A stretch of 64,000 nt of DNA, taken from contig BROE01000020.1 in NCBI GenBank assembly GCA_036571765.1, forward strand, positions 12,657,276-12,721,275, given 5' to 3'. Below are positions 10,017-22,000 of the stretch, piece after piece. Made by a program: the position numbers and the translations under genes. This DNA comes from Plecoglossus altivelis (Eukaryota > Chordata > Actinopteri > Osmeriformes > Plecoglossidae). The notes below the pieces were generated by a model. It did no database searches. It was not told the DNA's origin and worked only from the letters and a program-made list of their open reading frames with translations. Each line of letters starts with the position of its first letter. Position 1 is the stretch's first letter.

Positions 10017-13000
10017 CTAGAGTCAGGGGGGAGAGGGGGGAGGGGAGGGGAGGAGGGGGGAGGAGAAGAAAAACAAATAAAGAACGGAGGTGGTTAAGAG
10101 AGGACACAAACTTGGAGATAATGCAAGTAGAGGAAACCATGAATACGGAACACTATCAAGATCACTTGAGGAAAAACTAGCAGACTGACTCATTTCATGA
10201 GATTGAATCACATTAATATGACATGTACATGGATATCATTGCGTACGTTTTCACATAGTAAGACAGCAAAAACGGCGTAGCATGTGATTTTATGCAAAGC
10301 TCTTTAGTTTTAACATCAATGGTGCGAGTGACATTCTGTATGCTAAGCTTGAACTTTGACTCCAGAGGTCATCTGCAGGGCACTATAACCTTGACCCTTA
10401 CGTAGAGTCTAAGCAGCAAATATTTTACTCCACCATGTTTATTTTACAAAGCCTCCATCTCACCACAGAGAATCCAGCTGGACTTGAGCACTGTTTTTTG
10501 TGACGCTTTCAACAGAAGAAATAAGCCGAGAGGCCTGAAGGGTCAGAGAATGTCAGTTTGGGCTTTAAGGCTTTTGTTAAGGGGTAAACCGAAAAGCCCA
10601 GAGGATGAGGGGGGAGTCTGCCTCTTTCTTTGCTTTTTGTGTTTTGTTTTATTTATGTACATGGGCCTCTGTGGCTCTGATCTTTTCTTTCTTCTCCTTA
10701 AGAAAAACAGAGCATACTGCTGTGTGCTCACACTGCAGGGACTCACTGGCCAAGAAACCAGTCGACCCCTGCACCATGTTGTGAACAACTGACCCAAATG
10801 ACCACTTGGTTACCACCAGTAACACTCCACTGGGAAAACTGGCCTTTTTGTCATATTTGCTTACATAAACTTCCCATCCTGATAGCAACCAATAAATCAG
10901 ACGGTCTGACAGTAAAATTAAACAAATCTGATACATGTGGGAGATCCGGTCTTCTCTAAGACTCTGAAGGAAATATAGATCCAATAGATTTTAGTTTGGA
11001 AGGTAGATCAAATGTAATCTATCAATTTTGTATCTTAGTTATTGAATACAAATATCACTTCCTCCACTGGTTTAACTGTAATGATACCAACCCAAGTCCC
11101 AATGCCTGCTGTACCCCAGGGACAGGTCTGAGGGTCCTTACCAGTCCCTCCTCCCCAGGCCTCAGAGAGGTAACTGCCAGGTCGTTGCCACTCTCGTCAA
11201 AGGCGTTGATGTCGATGCCCCAGTTGGTGTGAGGTTGCTTGAACCAGTTCTGCAGAACGTGCTTGAAGTCGATGCTCTGCCAGTGGCCCACCCTGGAGTT
11301 AAGTTCAATCTTCAGAGAGCGGATGCGAATATGACGGCTGCCCTGCTCAGTGACCGGCTTCAGCCGGAGGATTTGCAGGTAGACGGTGGAGGTCTGCTGT
11401 AACGGCCGCAAGTAAACCCACAGCTGGGCCTTCAGCACCTTGGTGAACATCAGCTTGGGGCTAAACTTGAAGAAGCAGCAGCTGGGCTTGCCATCCACCT
11501 GGACGAGCGGCTCCGCTGTGGAAGCAGAAAAGATCGACTCATGAGTAAAATGTTTAATGCACTAATATGAGGGATTCATGAAAATAGCTCACTTCAATAC
11601 ATTTGCCAAATGGACCATTTGGAAACCAGAAACTGACCGACGTCGCCAAATGGGAACATTAAATCTGAGAATACTAAGATTTGATTGAATCAGTAAATGA
11701 CTGATAGCTTGGCACAGCTGCCAGCAATCAAGGGAAGGAGGTGGAGAGTGGCTCAGAGCAGGGAGATGGTTAAACCCAGCATGAACACTTTACTGCCCCT
11801 TCTTTTAAGGAGTAATGACCTTCTAATAAATCCATCCAAAGTATTAAGTCCCCATTGGCTTATTCTTTCATTTAAAAACTAAGTAGCGTAATTGTGAAGT
11901 ATCTTTCTGACAATCAAGTTTATTTTATGTTGTGCTTGGGTTAATCTATTTATGTTAAACTGGTTGGGTTTATCTATGGAAGCCATCTGGATATATTCTC
12001 AAACCTTGAGGCCCTCTTTGGATTTCTAGAATATTAATACTTTAGTCATCTGTCGCTTTATGAAATCACTGACTACATTCTAAATGATATAGTAAGTTCA
12101 ATTTAGCGTGGGTTTGGTTTAGTGTACTTCAGACTCTTCTAATTCCACTGGTTGGAAGGACAGGTAAAGAAAAATCTCTAGTTTGAAATAGCTATCAAAT
12201 GTAGATGGATGTTTGGTTTCTGGAGGCATAAGTGATCAGTTGTTATTGATTAATTACAAACCGGTAATGCGGTATCTTAGTTAATGGTATAGTATTTTTA
12301 AGTACAGATGAATGCTGTGAAATCAGTTTGGTCTTCATTCATTCATGCCATAGTCCTGGTCACTGGTGTACCACATATGTCAAACCTGCAACCTGGCTGA
12401 TTTGCATAGAGGCCATTCTGACATAATGACACCCATTTCCATGTAAAGGACTCTGTCTATCATCAATTCAGGGAAATACATGCTGTCTGTATTCATCAAC
12501 AGATCTAACAGACGTATTGTGGTAGGTTATTCACGGCATGACATTATGCAAACCAAGTAACAGACTTGAGCAAGAGGCACAATCATACATTTCAGTGAAG
12601 CTACATTTTGTGACAGTCTAACACAATCCAACCAAATTCTCTTCTAAAAGTAAAATCAAATATAATCACATTTCTAGACCAGGTATGCAGTCAAGTCTCT
12701 AAATAGACTGTGAATAGTCGTTTAGCCAAATAAAATAGGTTTTTACATTCTCTGTCAGGATGAGAGCTGTTTTATTTCAAAACAAACTACATGGACCTGT
12801 CAATCATTTGGTAAATCTGAGGTTGCTCAGGCAACCTCCAAAGGCTTCCTGGGTCAAAAGGCCATTTTGGCACCTCGGCCTAGTTAAGAAATGGGGTCAG
12901 GGGTCAAAACCGTCAGCCTTTTACATCCCTTGGGTGCTAGGGAAGGGCAACCCTAATAGCTAGATTGAGTTTGAAGGTCAAGGTTGACCCTATGCCGATG

Positions 13001-16000
13001 GTAATATAGGTTTTTTCCAAGCACCTTTTTCACCAAATGATATTGAAATATCAGTCAAATTTCTGAGAAAGCACAATTCAACTTATTTATCTGTAATTTG
13101 TTTTTGTTTTGTATTGGGCGGGGCCTTTGCAGCCAATGGTGAATTGTTTACCAGATCTCGACTGACTGGAGGAGAACACAGCACAAGACTGTTGTTTTTC
13201 TCTTACACTGAACAAGTGTTGTAATTGAATTATGGGAATATGAGTTCAATGAGGAAGAGATAGCATATCCATTAGAAGAGTCCAGAAGAACATTGAATAC
13301 AAGCCAAGCAAGGGACAGACGTGGTCCTTCAGCCTGTATTTCCACAGCCAGTCATTAGTGAGTGTAAATTATACAGTGTCTCACGCTGGACAAACAATAT
13401 GTCAATGTTCCTTTTGATGGGTTGCTGGGGTCGCAGCAATTACCGCGAGTGTTGTTGTGTTTGCTCATCAGCACCAAACAGGGAATGAATGATTCTGCAG
13501 TTTACTCCGAGTTTACTTGAGATTACTATTTGTTGTTGTTTTCCCAGAAGATATTTGAACAGAAATACATTTTAAATAGCTCTCAAAGAGCATTTTTGAA
13601 TTCTGAACAACTAGCAGCTTTTGGTTAGGTAACAAGTAGTTCAGAGTCAGGCTTGTTTAGAACAGCAGAATTTGGTTGCTTTTACTGTTAATTCTCTCTT
13701 GGGAAAAGTAGAGCCCCACTGTAGAGTAATGTGAGATGCAGGGTCTGACCATCATGATCCATGTAGTACCATGGTTATTAGACACACATGCACAACACAT
13801 GAGCTACATCATGCTACACAATGAGAGCATTGATGGGTAAAATCAATTTGTATCTTTATAGAGCCTTAATGTGAATTAGGGAGGGAAACTCTGAAACGTG
13901 CATACCTGCAGCCTAATTATGGCTTATACCTTGGCAGAACTTTCCACTCGTATTAAATGAGGTAGGCTTGTAAAGATCAATCAAAAGGCAATGGGATATT
14001 TAAACCCCAACCTGAAATAGCTCCATCCCTGTTGCCAGGAAATATTACTGATGAATGGAGTTAAGCATTTTCCTGCCCGTGGGGTGCAGTAACATTTATG
14101 TGACTTCATTTCCTGTACCCAAAGCTTTATTGTAACATAATAGCTCTAATTCCCCTCCTGTTTTCAAAACCTAGGGGCACAAGCATAGGTTTTGCTTACA
14201 GCCCCACCTACTGGCGCAATGACACGTCCTCCCCACGTTCGCGTCAACATTGTTGGGCTGCCATCTGACCTATTCCAGTTGTACCTTTCTTTTCCAGCAG
14301 CGTTTTAGCAGGGCCAGAGGTTCCTGTGCTTCTGCAGGAGGTTGATTTGGCCTTTACCTCTCATGTTTCCACTCCATTTCATTACTTTAGCTGCTTATTT
14401 CCCCACGGTGTGATTGTAGCATGTGTAGCACATGCATTTTACTGCCAGAGCACAGCAGGTCTGCAGGTGGGCCTACTGCACATCTGGTCCTCTCCCTGGG
14501 TACCTGTGTTCCACAGCCAGCCTGGGGCTTTCAATGTACTCATGTGAAGGGAGACTTATAAAGTATAAGGGTTTATTCACCGATGTCATCTGTCCATTCC
14601 AATACCACTGAGAGCATTTCAAAGTGAGGTACTTTTTAACAGTCAGCCGTAATATGACCATGTGGTACTTGAGAATGTGGTCAACAAAGAATGAAGCTGT
14701 AAAACTGTGATGAAACGCGAAGCTGTAATGAACAGGCAAAATTCAGAAGGCCCTGTTTTGACATGAAACAAGTTGTTTTACTCCCTACTTCCAACTGCAG
14801 TCTCAGAAAAGTGAAGAAAACAATCAAAGCCCTGTTCTGTATCAAATGATTGTGTCCTTCACTCACAAAAACCCCAATGCACAAGAAGGAACGATGGCAT
14901 AGAGACCTGCCTTGATATACATAAAGCTCACAATGGAGCCTTCTGTTGAGTCTGATAGGAGGCACACACACACACACACATACAGCATAAAGATTATGCA
15001 CGTTGGGTGATTTGATGGCAACAACCAACCTGTCCAAAAACATGGGGATTTGTGTTTGCTGCTGTCCATCAACAGCTAATCCTCAGTGACAAGTCCTTCT
15101 AGTTTCACGAGATCAATTGTAGACCAAAACCCCACAGAACCGCTTCCTTAAAATCTTACTTTGTCAAAGGGAATCTCAACTGTTTCCTTTTTATGGCCAA
15201 TCAGAAATTTGCCTTTCACATGCAGTAACAAAGAAAAGCATGCCGATTAGATAAAATATTCTATAGACGCAAAAATGGGGGGGGGATGGTCATCTTTTGT
15301 TTGTCCAAAAGGATCAGTGCATACTATTATATGCCAAGATAGGGTTTCCATTTGCATATATATCTATATTTTCTTTTTCTAAATGGGAAATGCAAATTTT
15401 GTGGCAAGCGTGTGTTATGGAGTCCCGCCGTTGGATAAATGTGACTCTAGGGTATCCCCCACACCTCAGCATATTAATCATTGTGACACGTTCACGACCC
15501 TTCTAATAAGACAGGGGCCACAGTGCACCCCCTCTACCATCCCATCCCATCCCAGCCCCACTCCCTCTTTGTCTCTCGCCCTGTCCCAAGGGAGTGGAGA
15601 GGGGGGTAGGGGAGGCAGGGGTAGAGGTGGGGAGGGGGGGGTGTGAAGTTAGATCCCTCATTCAGGACCCCTCCCCTGGTAGGCACAAGACTCCTATTAG
15701 GACTGAGCACAGGAGGCCCCCAGGAGCAACAAAAGACACCTCCTAATACTGCCTGTTCCAAGCCAGTGAACACACGCACACACACATACACATATGTACA
15801 CAGGGGCCCCAAACTGACACCCTCCCCAGGACAGAGATAGGAGGCTTATAAAGATAATAAAAACCCTACAGAGAAAATAAAAAGGCCACAGAAATGCATG
15901 CAGTCTGCGGGAGAGGGAAAGACGGGGGAAAGGAAGCAAGAGAGAGCAGTGAGCTGCAATAAGCTGGACAGCTGGACAGCAGGAAACGTTTTAGTGCGTG

Positions 16001-19000
16001 TGTGTCTGTGTGAGTGTGTTTGTGTGTAAGTGTGTGTGTGTGTGTGTATGTGTGTGTGTGTGCGTCTGTGTGGGTGTGTGTGTGGACATGTGTGTGTGTG
16101 TGTTTTTGGTAAAAGAAGAATATTCTTATAAATCTTTAAACTTTCATTTACCACTACTGATTTCCAATCAGCAGCAAGCCATTAGTATAACTACCACAGT
16201 GTTTATACTTAGAAGTAATATTCTAAATACGTAAACTTTTCTTCTACCCTTTTCATTTCAGCTGTGCAGTATAAAGCATGTCCATTCACTCTGTGCTTAC
16301 ATCAAGATTGGATCATTTAATATTACATCATGTGAATGATATGTTGCTTGTGAGTGCACAGACATGCTGCTCTGATATAGCACTATGGAATATTTACAAT
16401 GACAGTCTTCTGCACTAAAATCCATTATTCATGAGATGATATGGCATTTAGAGCTCCAACAGTGAGTGTGTGAGGTGAACTTAGTCAGCAGGATATGTAC
16501 TGTACTGAGACTACAGCCAACCACAGGGTCCTGTTTTAGTATGTGTCAAATCACCCTTTCAATTTCTCAACAAATCCCTTTTGGGTCATGTTGCATTACA
16601 ACTACAACACCGTCACCACCCCTCCCCCTCCTAGCCAGCAGCCCTATCCCTCCAAATTCAAACAGACATGATGTGTTGATGAATGCTGTCCATGCCTCCT
16701 GTCTGTAGGTGTTGGTGAGTTTGACCTCTCTGTTTGCTGAGCTATTGGGATGCCTGGACGCACACATAGTGCCAGCAACAGATTTTAAATATAGACAAAG
16801 TTAGTGTGACAGCCTTGACAACTAGATTCCTCCTGAACTGTTCTTATAACCTTTTATATCACATCACTCACATCTGACCCTACTCTCCATACAACGTGGA
16901 AGTATCTGGTTTGTGTATTTAAACAGACTCAAGCTCAGACCCTGCCCTTTTTTCTCCAGCATTGTACAGCAACAGAACTTGGCTTTTGGCCCCAAAAAAC
17001 ATTTGGACATTTGGACAATGTGCCCCTCATAATGTGCTTCCTGAGCTGATCTCGGCATGCCGCGCGGAAATGCAACCACAGGCGATGAATACAGTAAGGC
17101 GCCACTCTCATGGCCACTTAAAAGAGGCTAATTAAATTTTCATGTGGATATTCTTGCAGCAATCCGCTGCGCACTGGGCATCTTTCCGGCAGAGAGAAGT
17201 GCTGGTGGGATCCAGCTTTATGTCCATGCTGCATTTCCTCTGCTTAGATGCCTTAATTTAGGATTAATGGACTCTTCCATAAACGTCTCCACAGCCCTCC
17301 CAAGAACACCGCTCACACGCCCACACCCCCGTCAACTCATCCGTCTGTAATAATCCCCTCATCCATTTTATCTTTTTCTCTTTGACACTCCCCTCCTCTT
17401 CCCTCGCGTTCCTACATAGAGCTTAATTACTGGTGTGAAGTAATTATTTCCTTTATTAGTGAGATGTAACATCTGTTTCAAGTCTTTTTAAGTGGACCTA
17501 TAAAATCCCTCCATGATTTCTGTCCCTTAAGGATAGGACTGGGCTGCTTGTTGCTCCCTGTGGACCCCACCACTCCACCCCTCCTCATCCCTCTCCCTCC
17601 GCTCGCCTCTACCCACGCAGCATGGCAGTATGGGCCACTGCTGGATCATAGCCTTTCCAAATGCCTTTCACAGGCACGAAGCTGCATGCCAACTCACCAC
17701 TGGGTACACATGAGAGAAACTTATGCCCTCACTGCACAGATGGCCATTCAAACTGTGCTATTATATTGATCCAGGGACACACACAAACGACCTGTCTTTC
17801 CATCAGCATTTAAAATGTAGGGTTGTGTAAAGTACTCTTTACATTTCATGTAAAGTTAGTTTCAGACTGTGTGGGTGATCCCTGTATTAGTTTGTCTTCC
17901 TGAGGATGTATAATGCTTTCCCAGCCTTCTCAGAAAAGGGATGGCTGGGACCGAACTGTGGGAAATAGGGAGAGCAGAAGGGAGGGAGGGTTTTGAGCCT
18001 CCTGGGGAAATGTTGTCCCCTGTATTAATAGACTTTCGTCCCTTTGAAATTTTATTAGCCATAAAGTTGACAGCATGTTGTGCTATTTCAAAAGTCTGGG
18101 CAATTTCTAAAGTTTGTGTTTCGTTTTAAACAAACCAATAATGACACGGCGTCCAAACAAGTCAAAGTTTATCTTTCCGCTCTGTGGGTTCTTCAATGGA
18201 GGGGGAGAACAGGTGTTACCATCAAACATACCCTTTCATGGAATAAATAAATATATAAAAATCTCACATAGTCATCATTTTCTCGCAAACACTGACCAGT
18301 GGGCTGGAGACAGTCCGACTTCTGCAGGCCTGTCCTTTTAGCGCTCTCCCTCTTAATGTTTATGGTTCCTGCACCTTCAGGAAATGACCCTTTTATGGGG
18401 TCAACACTATAAAAGACTTGTGTTTTTTGGTGGGAGTGGTTGGTAGATGGGTGTGTGTGTTATGTGTGAGTGTGTGTGTGTGTGTGTTTGGTGGGGGTAA
18501 GGGGTAATGTCCAAGCTACAACCGGTTCTTCTTTGCTGCCAAAGAAAGAGACCCGATGAGGTTAATAGGCTCCTTGTCCAATATATCACATAGCTGTGAA
18601 CTCTGTGACCCTTTTTGTCAATAGGGGGACTTTTCTAGTGTGTTTGTGTGTGTGCGTGTGGGTGTGTGTGTGTGTATCTGTGTGCATACCAGCGTTTACA
18701 TATCCATGAATATATGAATGAGCATACAAGTATGTAAATGGGTACAGTGTTCAAGACAATAAAGAATGTGCCCAAGTTACTTCAAAAAATGTAATCTAGG
18801 TGTCCACTACTGGAGCTAAAGTAAAACAATTTTCCAAATGGGAATGTGTTTTCAGCACATGCAACCTTTTGCTAATGCAAATAACTTAAAATGCAATACC
18901 CTTCACTCAACAAAATCTATATCAAAATCATGCATGATAAAGTTTACATTTCTTCATTGAATATAACTCACTGTTATGACTCTAATATCATCCTGAATTG

Positions 19001-22000
19001 TTGTTAATTTAATTGTTTCCCATAAATGTAACTTTCCGTCACTGGGATTATAAGGCAGGAAGAGAGACTTATACTTTGATGAATCAACTGTTATGGAGTG
19101 CTGCATTGGTATAGAGGATGCTAGAAATCTGAATGGCTAATTAGTTTGCCATGTGCCTTGTTCTGTTTTTCTCCAAAAGTTTCATACAGCCACACCACAT
19201 GGTGGGCCGCAGGTGTTGGACATAACTACTCACGTTGCATGTTGCTCAGAGAAAAAGAAGAAGAGAGGAGAGAAGGCAAGTTGGTGGGCATCGATGGGAG
19301 TTTGATATTAATACCGTGGAAAAATGACAAATGAGGGTCTATTGGGGTCAAAACTTACCCTAACCCCACATCAGTTCAGGCAGGCCATTGACCATACACA
19401 CACTTACAGTAAAGTACACACACACACAAAGTGTGTTTGCTAAGGAACAGCTCTTGGTAAAATGAACTGATCAACATGTAGAGTACACACAGATTCAGTG
19501 CTGCACCACAAGTACAAAGGATCAAGTAATCACGCTGCTTCTGCTTCACTCTGTTTCACTTTCAAAATGTGTAGCAGGGCACTGGTATCCTCGCAACACA
19601 CAGTATGGAGCTAGAGAATGCTACAGTACCTAAAGTGCCGCACTGTGATATAAATAGCCCCACTTTTCCATGAAATTTCATAGTAATTAGAGACCAGGAA
19701 GCGTGGACCCTCTCAACCCCCACTGCGGCACCACGTACCTTGAGTGAATACTAAGCGACTCTGGCACAGGTCCAGTTCAGCATGTACTGCGTGAACCCAC
19801 ACGGCCCATCAAAGGCAGTGTGCACACCCGTAAGAGGGTGATCGAGTTCGAGGTGCGCAGGGAATAGTGTTTGAAGTGCTCCTCTATCTGAGGGTGTTTT
19901 AATCCGGTGGGATCATCGAGACGCCACGGGCGAGAGAGATGCAGTTCCTCTCTCAACGTGAAACTCTTCCAGGAGCATCAGGCGAGAGGGAAGAAAGAGT
20001 GAGTTCAGAGAAAGAGAGTGGGAGGTGGGCAGGAAAGGGAGGAGAGAAAAGACAAATGATTGAAATGGCAGGTGGGGAGGAGTGAAGACAGAAATGAAAG
20101 ACAAACTGTAGAGAAAATCATTCTAAAGCAGTTCAATGAAAAATGGAAGACTGCATTAATTTCCGGTACCAGTAGAAACTCACTCCTTTTCCTAGTAGAC
20201 ACACACTAACTCATTTTGCAATGCTGCAACAGATATGAGATGACTTGGACCTACTAACAATTAGGACCAACAACCATCTCCAATATATCATATATTTTCC
20301 AACCCACTAATATCCCTGCTCTGGGCTTACAAACAACTGTCTAGGATCTGTCAAGGTCTACTACTCCAGTCCCACCACCGTGGTTCAGTTCAGGTACAGT
20401 GTTATTACAGATGCTGATCCAGGCTGATCACTTCTTGTCTAACAGACAGGAGCAGCTGTGTCATATCCGGCCATCTGATGCATGCAGAGACAGGTTCAAC
20501 ATGTCTGTGTGTAGAAGACAACACAGACCAACCAAGGATGGAACATATTGGAATGGAGGGCCACAGCTGTGTAACCCTCAAACACAAGATACACTGTTAT
20601 ACATGCTCTGCCAAGAAGAAAAAAACACTGCAGCTTTGCCTACTCTCATAACATACATGCAGAGAGAAAGGGAAGAGAGAGAGAAAGAGAGAGAGAGAGG
20701 GGGGCAGCAAGACAGAAAAAATGATAAACAGAGCAGTCGAGAAGGAAAGAAGCGAATGAGAGAGCAGGCATATATAGCTGTGGCCTACATGCTATGCCTG
20801 GAGAGAAGCTTGCATGGACCATACTGCAAAGAAGCCAGCAAAAGGCTAATCTATTTACAATTTGTCCAGAGGTCCAACTGTGGTTTCATAAATTTAAGTA
20901 AGCAAACAAAACACATATCATTCAACATGAGGGGCTTGTTGCAAAATTCCCTGTAAGTTTAAAATGTCAACTGTTCAAACTGACACTCTCACAATTTATC
21001 ATGTTTTCAATCTTTCTTTTCTTTTTCTTTTCTTCTAAAATGGTCCCCATAGAAACCACTTCAGCAATACTCACTATTTCTTACCTTCTATTGGTCAGAA
21101 AATGTCCCTGTCAAAGGACCACCCATTAAACTTAACAAGGCTGACACAGACACAGTTACATTTTATGGTATCAGAAGCGTCTCATCATGAGACATGGAGA
21201 AAACGGGTGCCACTGCACAGCCAGTTGAAGAGTGTGCTTGAGTTTGAAGGTATACATCGTTACCAACTATAATATATCATGTAGCCTATGCATAACCCAA
21301 TTCAACTGGGAACCCTGCCACACACGCAGTAGGCTATATCAATTTCTGTGTTAGCTGTTCTGACCATGAACTGAAAGAAGCAAGGGTTGTTGCGCAACAG
21401 TAGGCATATTGTTTCTTCTGCAGTTTTGATGGAAGCACAAAGCTCATACAAAATACAAAGACGTTCTGTTTACGATTATGATCAGCTGTAAAATCAAATC
21501 AGAAACAGAACAGAACAACTAAATTGACCTATTTAATGCTCGATTGGCTATTTGGCTAAAACGGACTTGAAGTTCATTGTGGTGCGGCGTGTGCACGACG
21601 TGTGACAATCAAACGAGAGGTTAGTTTGAATAACACAGATTTATCTTTGTCCGAAAATGAAAAAACGGATTATTTGCATGGCTTTTCGTTTGCGCTGTGC
21701 GGAATATATTATGTGTGTAAATGTTGTTGAACCCCGGTGATTCGCAGCGAAGAGGTCACACACTCCCCTCGACCCCAACTGTTTCTCTGGCTTTGTGTCC
21801 TCGGAGGGAAAAAAACGAGCTGTGCCTATAAACTTCGCATTTAAATGGCAAGTGCGGTCGAGGGGGACCGCTGCATGAGGAAAACAATGGCAGTTTTTTT
21901 GGACACACTTTTTCTCACTGCGATGAACAGCAGGGAATCCGGTAGAGCCCTCATATAAAGGACCGATAGAGCACAGCTGCCGGGGCTCAACTATATTGAG

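Noticed and set aside
13080..13140. GGGCGGGGCC plus CCAAT as a promoter
   Set aside because: An isolated GC box and CCAAT in gdf11 intron 1 without a CpG island or following exon.
15846..16234. Open frames on both strands over the TG run
   Set aside because: Encoded residues are only Cys-Val or His-Thr repeats from the microsatellite.
20399..20956. Long open frame (about 180 codons) on the plus strand in gdf11 intron 1
   Set aside because: It crosses a GA microsatellite, begins with GTG (first ATG at 20411), shows no domain and has no supporting splice context.
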